Shown: piece by piece, positions 10,076-20,775 of the stretch
How positions within the stretch are numbered: position 1 is the first letter of the stretch
Layout: every line of letters begins with the position of its first letter
NCBI RefSeq assembly: GCF_048771995.1
Contig: NC_133026.1
Coordinates: 150,993,001 to 151,057,000, forward strand
Direction of reading: 5' to 3'
Source: Taeniopygia guttata
Taxonomy: Eukaryota; Chordata; Aves; Passeriformes; Estrildidae
Length of the DNA stretch: 64,000 nucleotides
Position numbers and translations under genes: made by a program
The notes under the pieces: model-generated
Seen by the model: only the letters and a program-made list of their open reading frames with translations
Told to the model about the DNA's origin: nothing
Database searches by the model: none

Positions 10076-11705
10076 GTGCCGCCGCTCCCCCCGCGCTGTC
10101 CCCGCTGTCCCTCTGTCCCGGTGTCCCGCTGTCGCGGTATCCCGGTATCCCGGTGTCCCGGTGTCGCTGTCCCTCTGTCCCGGTGTCCCGGTGCTGTCCC
10201 GGTGGTGTCCCGGTGTCCCTCTGTCCCGGTGTCCCGGTGTCGGTGTCCCGTTCCCCGCGGGCTCTGAGGCCGCTCCGGTGCCGCCGCGCTGTCCCCGTGT
10301 CCCTCTGTCCCTGTGTCCCTCTGTCCCGGTGTCCCGGTGTCCCGTTCCCCTGAGGCCTCTCCGGTGCCGCTGTCCCCGTGTCCCTCTGTCCGTCTGTCCC
10401 GGTGGTGTCCCTGTCCCGCTGTCCCTGTCCCGGTCCCGGTGTCGGTGTCCCGTTCCCCTGAGGGCTCTCCGGTGCCGCTGTCCCTGTCCCGGTGGTGTCC
10501 CGGTGTCGCTGTCCCGGTCCCGGTCCTGTTCCCCTGAGGCCTCTCCGGTGCCGCTGTCCCTCTGTCCCGGTGGTGTCCCGGTGCTGTCCCGGTGTCCCGG
10601 TCCCGTTCCCCGTTCCCCTGAGGGCTCCCCGGTGGCGCTGTCCCTCTGTCCCGGTCCCGGTGTCCCGGTCCCGTTCCCCGGTCCCCTGAGGCCTCTCCGG
10701 TGCCGCTGTCGCTGTCCCGGTGGTGTCCCGGTGGTGTCCCGGTGTCCCTCTCCCGGTCCCGGTGGTGTCCCTGTCCCGGTGGTGTCCCGGTCCCGGTGTC
10801 GCTGTCCCGTTCCCCTGAGGCCTCTCCGGTGCCGCTGTCCCCGTCCCGGTGGTGTCCCAGTGGTGTCCCGGTGTCCCCGTCCCGGTGCTGTCCCGGTCCC
10901 GGTGTCGGTGTCCCGTTCCCCTGAGGCCTCTCCGGTGCCGCTGTCGCTGTCCCGGTGGTGTCCCGGTGCTGTCCCGGTGCTGTCCCGGTGTCCCGGTATC
11001 CCTCTGTCCCTCTGTGCCGGTGTCCCTCTGTCCCGGTGGTGTCCCGGTGGTGTCCCTGTCCCGCTGTCCCTCTGTCCCTGTCCCGGTCCCGGTGTCGCTG
11101 TCCCGGTATCCCCGTCCCGGTGGTGTCCCGGTGGTGTCCCGGTGGTGTCCCGTTCCCCGCGGGCTCTGAGGCCTCTCCGGTGTCGCTGTCCCGCTGTCCC
11201 GGTGTCCCTGTCCCGGTCCCGGTGTCGTATCCCGGTATCCCGGTGTCCCTGTCCCCGCGGGCTCTGAGGCCTCTCCGGTGTCCCTGTCCCTCTGTCCCTC
11301 TGTCCCTCTGTCCCGGTGGTGTCCCCGTGTCCCGCTGTCCCTGTCCCGGTGCTGTCCCGGTCCCGGTGTCGCTGTCCCAGTGTCCCTCTGTCCCTCTGTC
11401 CCTCTGTCCCTCTGTCCCTCTGTCCGGTGGTGTCCCGGTCCCGGTGTCGCTGTCCCGTTCCCCTGAGGGCTCTCCGGTGCCGCTGTCCCTCTGTCCCTCT
11501 GTCCCGGTGGTGTCCCCGTGGTGTCCCGGTCCCGGTGTCGGTGTCCCGTTCCCCGTTCCCCTGAGGGCTCCCCGGTGGCGCCCCGTGTCCCGCTGTCCCG
11601 GTGGTGTCCCGGTGGTGTCCCTGTCCCGGTGCCGCTGTCCCTGTCCCGGTCCCGGTCCCGGTGTCGCTGTCCCCATCCCGGTCCCGGTCCCGTTCCCCTG
11701 AGGTC
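10076..11705. repeat. C-rich array leading to the GPT exon-1 acceptor
   Basis: Units of GTCCCGGTGGTGTCCCGGTG are mixed with a recurrent block of CCGTTCCCCTGAGGCCTCTC followed by CGGTGCCGCTGTCCC. The same block, changed to CCCCTGAGGTCTCCCCGGTG followed by TCGCAG, forms the true acceptor at 11695-11720. The copies in the array carry CTG where the true site has CAG. Confidence 0.8.
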
Positions 11706-11730
11706 TCCCCGGTGTCGCAGGTTGGCGGCG

Positions 11731-11883
11731 ATGGCGGCGGCGGCGGCGGCGGCGGCGGGCGGGGCGCGGCGGGCCCCGGTGCTGAGCCCCGGCGCGATGA
11801 ACCCCGCGGTGCGGCGCGTGGAGTACGCGGTGCGCGGCCCCATCGCCGCCCGCGCCGCCGAGCTCGAGCGGGAGCTCGGACAG
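11731..11883 (+). CDS. GPT: GPT exon 1 (residues 1-51)
   Basis: The start ATG has a good context (GCGATGG) and lies 10 nt after a CAG acceptor at 11718-11720. It opens with eight GCG alanine codons (residues 2-9), then GGARRAPVLSPGAM. The conserved block MNPAVRRVEYAVRGPI begins at Met23, the same place as in human ALT1, where about 25 variable residues precede it. Initiation at Met23 is possible, but the upstream residues align with the human VLTLDGMNP region. The donor is CAG|GTACCG at 11884 and the exon ends in phase 0. The alanine/arginine start is not a convincing mitochondrial signal. Confidence 0.92.
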
Positions 11884-14560
11884 GTACCGGGGAACGGGAG
11901 GGGAAAATCCTAAAAAGATCCTAAAAAATCCCACTAAAAAATCCTAAAAAAATCCCGCAAAAAATAAAAAAAAAAAACCCTCAAAAAAATCCTAAAAAAA
12001 TCCTAAAGAAATCCTAAAAAAATCCTAAAAAAACACCAAAAAATCCAAAAAAATACGAAAAAAAATAAAAAAAAAATCCTAAAAAAATCCCCCAAAAAAT
12101 CCTAAAAAAAAATCCTAAAAAAATCCTAAAAAAAAAAAAAATCCTAAAGAAATGCCCCCAAAACCTCAAAAAAATCCTTAAAAAATCCCCAAAAAAAAAC
12201 CCCAAAAAAATCCCCAAAAAATCCTAACAAAATCCCCCCAAAAAAATCCCCCAAAAATAAAAAAAATCCCCCCAAAGAAAGTCCTAAGAAATAAAAAAAA
12301 ATCCTAAAAAAATCCTAAAAAAAATCCCCCAAAAATCCCCTAAAAAAATCCCAAAAAAGAACTCCCTAAAAAATCCCAGAAGTCCCCAAAAAACCCCCCA
12401 AAAAAATCCCCCCCCCCAAAAAAAAATCCCCGAAAGTCCCCAAAAAGAACCACAACAAACTCCCCAAAAAATCACCCCAAAAACACCCCAAAAGAACCCT
12501 AAAAAATAAAAAAAAAACCCAAAAAACTCTCAAAAGTCCTCAAAAAGCCCCAAAAAATCCCCCAAAAATCCCCAAAAAAATTTTAAAAAAAAATCCCCAA
12601 AAAAATCCCCCAAAATTCCCCAAAAAATAAAAAAAAAATCCCCAAAAAACCCCCAAAAAATTTAAAAAATCCCAAAAACTCAAAAAAATCCCCCAAAAAA
12701 TCCTAAAAAGATCCTACAAAAATCCCCCAAAAAATCCTAAAAAGAGCCCAAAAAAATCCCAAAAAATTCCCCAAAAAATCCCCCAAAAAAATCCCCCAAA
12801 AAATCCTAAAAAAATCCCAAAAAAATGCCCAAAAAAGCCCCAAAAAAATCCCCCCAAAAAAATTCCAAAAAGAACCCCAAAAAAATCCCCCCAAAAAATC
12901 CTAAAAAAATCCCTAAAAAATCCAAAAAAAATCCCCCAAAAAATCCCAAAAAAATACTAAAAAAATACTAAAAGAGTCCTAAAAAAATCCTAAAGAATCC
13001 CACTAAAAAATCCTAAAAAAATCCCCTAAAAAATCCCACTAAAAGAATCCCCAAAAAAATCCCACTAAAAAATATCCTAAAAAAATCCCTAAAAAAATCC
13101 CCCAAAAAATCCTAAAACAATCCCCAAAAAAATCCTAAAAAACCACCAAAAAATCCGAAAAAATACGAAAAAAAAAAAAATCCTAAAAAAATCCTAAAAA
13201 AAATCAAAAATATCCCCCCAAAAAAATCCCGAAAAAAATCCGAAAAAAATCCGAAAAAATCCGAAAAAATCCCTAAAAAATCCTAAAAAAAATCCCCCAA
13301 AAAATCCCCCCAAAAAAATCCCGAAAAAAATCCTAAAATATCCTAAAAAAATCCTAAAGAAAATCCCCCCAAAAAATCCCCCCAAAAATCCCCCAAAACG
13401 CCCCCAAAGCCCAAAAAAAATCCTAAAAAAATCCCCAAAAAATGCCCAAAAAACCCCCAAAAAATTCCAAAAAGAATCCCAAAAAAATCCCCAGAAAAAT
13501 CCTAAAAAAAATCTAAAAAAATCCTAAAAAAACCTGAAAAATGCCCAAAAAACCCCCCAAAAAATCCGAAAAAAATCCTAAAAAAATCCCCAAAAAATCC
13601 CCAAAAAAACCCAAAAAAAATCCCAAAAAATGCGAAAAAATCCGAAAAAAAATCCTAAAAAAACCCAAAAAAATCCCCAGAAAAATCCCACTAAAAATCC
13701 CTTAAAAAATCCCCTAAAAATCCAAAAAAAATCCTAAAAAATCCCAAAAAAATCCTAAAAAATCCCAAAAAAATCCCAAAAAAATCCCCCCAAAAAATTC
13801 TAAAAAAAATCCTAAAAAAATCCGGAAAAATCAAAAAAAAATCCGAAAAAAACCCCCCAAGAAAACTCCCAAAAGTCCCCAAAAAGCCCCCAAAAATTCC
13901 CCCAAAAAATCTCAAAAAGAACCCCAAAAAATCAAAAAAATCCCCCCCCAAAAAAATTCTCTCCAAAAAAACCCAGAAAAATCCCCCAAAAATCCCCCAA
14001 AAAATCTCCAAAAAAATCCCCAAAAGTCCCCAAAAATCCCCCAAACCCCCCTCCAAAAAACCAAAAAAAAAAAAAAAACAAACCAAAAAACCCCTAAAAA
14101 CCCGCCAAATAATCCCCCAAAAATCACCCAAAAAAGAAAAAAAAATCCCCCAGAAAAATCCCCAAAAAAATTCCCCCCCCAAAAAAACCTAAAAAATCCC
14201 CGAAAAATCTTCAAAAAAACTCCCAAAAGTCCTCAAAAACTCCCCCAAAGGATCCCCTCAAAATCCCCCAAAAAATCAAAAAAAATCCCAAAAAATTCCC
14301 CAAAAAACCCAAAAATTGCCCCCAAAAAACCCCAGAAAAATCCTAAAAAAACCCCAAAAAAATCCTAAAAATTTCCCAAAAAGAACCCAGAAAAATCCCC
14401 CAAAAAAATCACCCTCCAAAAATACCCCAAAAATCCAAAAAAACCCCCCAAAAAAACCCCAAAATCGGGACCCCCAAATCCCAAATCGGGACCCCCAAAA
14501 TCGGGACCCCAAATCAGGACCCCCAAACCCCAAATTTGGCCCCTCCCACCCCATAACCCC
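11884..14560. repeat. GPT intron 1, C/A-rich part
   Basis: Irregular units of AAAAAATCCCCCAAAAAATCC and AAATCCTAAAAA start within about 20 bp of the exon-1 donor. The G/T-rich complement is on the minus strand, where long glycine/phenylalanine frames are only a composition effect. Confidence 0.8.
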
Positions 14561-14564
14561 CCCA

Positions 14565-15500
14565 AAATTGGGGTTCACCCAAAAATGGGATTTAATCACC
14601 CAAAAATGGGATTTTATCACCCCAAAAATGGGATTAAATCCCCCATAAAATGAATTTCTTCCCCAAAAAAGGGAATTTTACCCCAAAAAAGGAATTTTCC
14701 CCCCAAAAAAGTGATTCTTTCCCCCCCAAAAAAAGGTGATTTTTTTCCCAAAAAAAGGTGATTTTTTCTCCCCAAAAAGTTATTTTTTTCTCCCAAAAAA
14801 TGATATTTTTTCCCCCAAAAATGTTATTTTTTCCACAAAAAAGCGATTTTTTTCCCAAAAAAAGCTATTTTTTTCCCCCCCAAAAAAGTAATTTTTCCCC
14901 AAAAATGGGATTTTATCCCCCAAAAAAGTGATTTTTTTCCCCAAAATAGGGATTTTTTCCCCCCCAAAAGAAGATATTTTTCCCCCCCATAAAAGGGAAT
15001 TTTTCCCCAAAAAAAGGTTATTTTTTTCCCCCCAAAAAGTGAATTTTTCCCCCAAAAAACTGATTTTTCCCCCCCAAAAAACCTGATTTTTTTCCCAAAA
15101 AGAAGGTGATTTTTTTCCCAAAAAAGCTGATTTTTTTCCCCAAAAAAAGGGATTTTTTTTCTCCCAAAAAGTTATTTTTTCTCCCAAAAAAAGGTGATTT
15201 TTTTTTCCTCATAAAAAGGAATTTTCCCCCCCAAAAAAGCGATTTTTTTGCCCCCCAAAAAAGTGATTATTTCCCCAAAAAAAGGGATTCTCTCACCCCA
15301 AAAATGGGGAATTTTTTCACCCCAAAATGGGATTTTATCTCCCCAAAAATGGGATTTTTTCACCCCAAAAAAGGGATTTTTTTCCCCCAAAAAAAGTGAT
15401 TTTTTTCTCCTCAAAAAGTGGGTTTTTTTCCCAAAAAAAGTGATTTTTTTCCCCCAAAAAAGCGATTTTTTTCCCCAAAAAAATCGATTTTCCCTCCCCG
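14565..15500. repeat. GPT intron 1, hairpin-forming units
   Basis: Units of about 25 bp read CCCAAAAAAGTGATTTTTTC, so each has an A run and a T run around a GTGA-like centre and can form a small stem-loop on either strand. About 35 units are present, with variable spacers (GGGATT, GCTATT, TTATTT). Confidence 0.75.
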
Positions 15501-16161
<661 letters not shown>

Positions 16162-19110
16162 GTACGGCCACCAGCAGTGTCCCCAAGTGTCCCCGAGTGT
16201 CCCCAAGTGTCCCCAAATGTCCCCGAGTGTCCCCAAATGTCCCCAAGTGTCCCCAAGTGTCCCTGAGTGTCCCTGAGTGTCCCCAAATGTCCCCAAGTGT
16301 CCCCGAGTGTCCCCAAATGTCTCTGAGTGTCCCCAACTGTCCCCTGAGTGTCCCCAAGTGTCCCCAAATGTCCCCGAGTGTCCCTGAGTGTCCCTGAGTG
16401 TCCCTGAGTGTCCCCAAGTGTCCCTGAGTGTCCCCCGAGTGTCCCCAAATGTCCCCAAGTGTCCCCGAGTGTCCCCGAGTGTCCCCAAATGTCCCCGAGT
16501 GTCCCCAAGTGTCCCCAAGTGTCCCCAAGTGTCCCCAAATGTCCCTGAGTGTCCCCAAGTGTCCCTGAGTGTCCCCGAGTGTCCCCAAGTGTCCCCAAGT
16601 GTCCCCAAGTGTCCCCAAATGTCCCCAAGTGTCCCTGAGTGTCCCTGAGTGTCCTCAAGTGTCCCCGAGTGTCCCCAACTGTCCCCAAGTGTCCCCGAGT
16701 GTCCCCAAATGTCCCCAAGTGTCCCAGCAGCCAATCACCTTCCTGCGCCAGGTACGGCCACCAGGAGTGTCCCCAAATGTCCCCAACTGTCCCCGAGTGT
16801 CCCCAAGTGTCCCCAAGTGTCCCTGAGTGTCCTCGAGTGTCCCCAACTGTCCCCCGAGTGTCCCCGAGTGTCCCCAAGTGTCCCCAAGTGTCCCTGAAAT
16901 GTCCCCAAGTGTCCCCGAGTGTCCCCAAGTGTCCCCAAGTGTCCCTGAGTGTCCCCAAATGTCCCCAAGTGTCCCTGAGTGTCCCCAAGTGTCCCCAAGT
17001 GTCCCCGAGTGTCCCCGAGTGTCCCCAAGTGTCCCCAAGTGTCCCCGAGTGTCCCCAAGTGTCCCCTGAGTGTCCCCAAGTGTCCCCAAGTGTCCCCAAG
17101 TGTCCCCAAGTGTCCCCAAGTGTCCCCAATGTCCCCAAAGTGTCCCCAAATGTCCCCGAGTGTCCCCGAGTGTCCCCGAGTGTCCCCTGAGTGTCCCCGA
17201 GTGTCCCCGAGTGTCCCCCAAGTGTCCCCAAGTGTCCCCGAGTGTCCCCGAGTGTCCCTGAGTGTCCCCAAATGTCCCCGAGTGTCCCTGAGTGTCCCCA
17301 AGTGTCCCCAAGTGTCCCCAAATGTCCCCGAGTGTCCCTGAGTGTCCCCAAATGTCCCCAAGTGTCCCCAAGTGTCCCCAAGTGTCCCTGAGTGTCCCCA
17401 AGTGTCCCCAAATGTCCCCAAGTGTCCCCAAATGTCCCCTGAGTGTCCCCGAGTGTCCCCGAGTGTCCCCAAGTGTCCCCAAATGTCCCCAAGTGTCCCC
17501 GAGTGTCCCCAAATGTCCCCGAGTGTCCCCAAGTGTCCCCAAGTGTCCCCAAATGTCCCCGAGTGTCCCCAAGTGTCCCTGAGTGTCCCCAAGTGTCCCT
17601 GCTGTCCCCAACTGTCCCCAAGTGTCCCCAAGTGTCCCCCGAGTGTCCCCAAATGTCCCGGAGTGTCCCCAAGTGTCCCCAACTGTCCCCGAGTCTCCCC
17701 AAGTGTCCCCAAGTGTCCCCGAGTGTCCCCAAATGTCCCCGAGTGTCCCCAAATGTCCCCGAGTGTCCCCGAATGTCCCCAAGTGTCCCCAAATGTCCCT
17801 GAGTGTCCCCGAGTGTCCCCAAGTGTCCCCAAGTGTCCCCAAGTGTCCCCGAGTGTCCCCAAGTGTCCCCAAGTGTCCCCGAGTGTCCCCAAATGTCCCC
17901 AAGTGTCCCAGCAGCCAATCACCTTCCTGCGCCAGGTACGGCCACCGGGAGTGTCCCCAAATGTCCCCAAATGTCCCTGAGTGTCCCTGAGTGTCCCCAA
18001 ATGTCCCCAAGTGTCCCCGAGTGTCCCCAAGTGTCCCCGAGTGTCCCCAAGTGTCCCTGAGTGTCCCCAAATGTCCCCGAGTGTCCCCAAGTGTCCCCGA
18101 GTGTCCCCGAGTGTCCCCAAGTGTCCCCAACTGTCCCCTGAGTGTCCCTGAGTGTCCCAGCAGCCAATCACCTTCCTGCGCCAGGTACGGCCACCAGGAG
18201 TGTCCCCAAATGTCCCCAACTGTCCCCGAGTGTCCCCAAGTGTCCCCAAGTGTCCCTGAGTGTCCTCGAGTGTCCCCAACTGTCCCCCGAGTGTCCCCAA
18301 GTGTCCCCAAGTGTCCCCGAGTGTCCCCAACTGTCCCCAAGTGTCCCCGAGTGTCCCTGAGTGTCCCCAAACGTCCCCGAGTGTCCCCAAGTGTCCCCAA
18401 GTGTCCCTGAGTGTCCCTGAGTGTCCCCAACTGTCCCTGAGTGTCCCCGAGTGTCCCTGAGTGTCCCCAATGTCCCCAAGTGTCCCCGAGTGTCCCTGAG
18501 TGTCCCTGAGTGTCCCCAAGTGTCCCTGAGTGTCCCCACATGTCCCCTGCATGTCCCCAAATGTCCCCAACTGTCCCCAAGTGTCCCTGAGTGTCCCCAA
18601 ATGTCCCTAAATGTCCCTGAGTGTCCCTGAGTGTCCCCCAAGTGTCCCCAAGTGTCCCCAAATGTCCCCAAATGTCCCCAAGTGTCCCCAAATGTCCCCA
18701 AGTGTCCCCAAATGTCCCCAAATGTCCCCAAGTGTCCCCAAATGTCCCCAAGTGTCCCTGAGTGTCCCCGAGTGTCCCCAAGTGTCCCTGAGTGTCCCCA
18801 ACTGTCCCCAAATGTCCCCGAGTGTCCCTGAGTGTCCCCAAGTGTCCCCAACTGTCCCCAAATGTCCCCAACTGTCCCCAAGTGCCCCCGAGTGTCCCCT
18901 GAGTGTCCCCGGCTGTCCCCAAATGTCCCCGAGTGTCCCCAAGTGTCCCCAAGTGTCCCTGAGTGTCCCCGAGTGTCCTCAAGTGTCCCCAAGTGTCCCC
19001 GAGTGTCCCCAAGTGTCCCCAACTGTCCCCAAGTGTCCCCAAATGTCCCCGAGTGTCCCCCGAGTGTCCCTGAGTGTCCCCAAATGTCCCCAAATGTCCC
19101 CAAATGTCCC
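16162..19110. repeat. GPT intron 2 decamer array
   Basis: Units of AAGTGTCCCC, GAGTGTCCCC and AAATGTCCCC repeat nearly 300 times, beginning 15 bp after the donor. The strict 10-bp period leaves all three frames open for long distances on both strands (for example threonine/glycine/histidine-rich frames on the minus strand). These are artefacts. Three exon-2 tail copies are embedded. Confidence 0.9.
16724..18196 (+). repeat. Three copies of the GPT exon-2 tail with donor
   Basis: Copies of CCAGCAGCCAATCACCTTCC, continuing through CTGCGCCAG|GTACGGCCACC, lie at 16724-16763, 17908-17946 and 18157-18196. Each is preceded by GTGTCCCAG, which is also a usable acceptor. The segment between them is 24 nt (16728-16751, 17912-17935, 18161-18184), in phase 0, and encodes [15 protein letters not shown] pair would also allow a 21-nt version. 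The rest of exon 2 is not copied. Confidence 0.93.
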
Positions 19111-20666
19111 CACAGGTGGTGGCCCTGTGCCTGTGCCCGGAGCTCCAGGGTCACCCCTCGGTGTCATTGATGTCCCCAAATGTCCCCAAATGTCCCCAAC
19201 TGTCCCCACAGGTGGTGGCCCTGTGCCTGTGCCCGGAGCTCCAGGGACACCCCTCGGTGTCATTGATGTCCCCAAGTGTCCCCACAGGTGGTGGCCCTGT
19301 GCCTGTGCCCGGAGCTCCAGGGTCACCCCTCGGTGTCATTGATGTCCCCAAGTGTCCCCAAATGTCCCCAATGTCCCCACAGGTGGTGGCCCTGTGCCTG
19401 TGCCCGGAGCTCCAGGGTCACCCCTCGGTGTCATTGATGTCCCCAATGTCCCCAAATGTCCCCAATGTCCCCACAGGTGGTGGCTCTGTGCCTGTGCCCG
19501 GAGCTCCAGGGACACCCCTCGGTGTCATTGATGTCCCCAAATGTCCCCAAATGTCCCCACAGGTGGTGGCTCTGTGCCTGTGCCCGGAGCTCCAGGGTCA
19601 CCCCTCGGTGTCATTGATGTCCCCAATGTCCCCAATGTCCCCACAGGTGGTGGCCCTGTGCCTGTGCCCGGAGCTCCAGGGTCACCCCTCGGTGTCATTG
19701 ATGTCCCCAAGTGTCCCCAAATGTCCCCAAATGTCCCCACAGGTGGTGGCCCTGTGCCTGTGCCCGGAGCTCCAGGGACACCCCTCGGTGTCATTGATGT
19801 CCCCAAATGTCCCCAAATGTCCCTGATGTCCCCACAGGTGGTGGCCCTGTGCCTGTGCCCGGAGCTCCAGGGACACCCCTCGGTGTCATTGATGTCCCCA
19901 AGTGTCCCCACAGGTGGTGGCCCTGTGCCTGTGCCCGGAGCTCCAGGGTCACCCCTCGGTGTCATTGATGTCCCCAATGTCCCCAATGTCCCCACAGGTG
20001 GTGGCCCTGTGCCTGTGCCCGGAGCTCCAGGGACACCCCTCGGTGTCATTGATGTCCCCAAATGTCCCCAATGTCCCCACAGGTGGTGGCCCTGTGCCTG
20101 TGCCCCGAGCTCCAGGGTCACCCCTCGGTGTCATTGATGTCCCCAAATGTCCCCAAATGTCCCCAAATGTCCCCACAGGTGGTGGCCCTGTGCCTGTGCC
20201 CGGAGCTGCAGGGACACCCCTCGGTGTCATTGATGTCCCCAAGTGTCCCCAAATGTCCCCAAATGTCCCCAAATGTCCCCAATGTCCCCACAGGTGGTGG
20301 CACTGTGCCTGTGCCCGGAGCTCCAGGGTCACCCCTCGGTGTCATTGATGTCCCCAAGTGTCCCCAAATGTCCCCAAATGTCCCCAAATGTCCCCAAATG
20401 TCCCCACAGGTGGTGGCCCTGTGCCTGTGCCCGGAGCTCCAGGGTCACCCCTCGGTGTCATTGATGTCCTCAAATGTCCCCAAGTGTCCCCACAGGTGGT
20501 GGCCCTGTGCCTGTGCCCGGAGCTCCAGGGACACCCCTCGGTGTCATTGATGTCCCCAAATGTCCCCAAATGTCCCCACAGGTGGTGGCCCTGTGCCTGT
20601 GCCCGGAGCTCCAGGGTCACCCCTCGGTGTCATTGATGTCCCCAAATGTCCCCAATGTCCCCACAG
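19111..20666 (+). repeat. 17 copies of the acceptor and head of GPT exon 3
   Basis: The block CCCCACAG|GTGGTGGCCC, continuing about 55 nt into exon sequence to CACCCCTCGGTGTCATTGATG, repeats before the true exon. Copies start at 19116, 19212, 19288, 19383, 19477, 19563, 19647, 19743, 19838, 19914, 19998, 20083, 20179, 20294, 20410, 20496 and 20582. Spacings (76 to 116 bp) differ mainly by whole decamers of the intron unit. Copies differ by substitutions (GGCTCTG and GGCACTG variants; CCCCGAG; GAGCTGCAG), so they are real diverged repeats. None carries a donor of its own. Confidence 0.95.
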
Positions 20667-20775
20667 GTGGTGGCCCTGTGCCTGTGCCCGGAGCTCCAGG
20701 GTCACCCCTCGGTCCCGGCCGATGCTGAGGCGCGCGCCCGGCGGCTGCTGGCGGCGTGCGGGGGTGGCAGCGCAG
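20667..20775 (+). CDS. GPT: GPT exon 3 (residues 82-117 plus split Gly118)
   Basis: Acceptor CCACAG at 20661-20666, donor GCAG|GTCGGT at 20776, 109 nt, ending in phase 1. It encodes [20 protein letters not shown] and then a basic alanine-rich helix ending CGGGSAG. The human counterpart is VLALCVNPDLLSSPNFPDDA and ACGGHSLG, from memory. It is the last of 18 heads in the tandem series and the only one that continues past CACCCCTCGGT into CCCGGCCGATG and reaches a donor, which identifies it as the real exon. Confidence 0.94.

Noticed and set aside
16655-19093. Minus-strand open frame of about 812 codons, threonine/glycine/histidine/tryptophan-rich
   Set aside because: It is produced by the 10-bp TGTCCCCAAG array, which has no stop in any frame for long distances. 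No domain and no splice logic; it overlaps GPT intron 2.
19111-20666. CRISPR-like array (constant block with variable spacers)
   Set aside because: The constant block is the GPT exon-3 head with its acceptor, and the spacers are intron decamers. The genome is clearly vertebrate.
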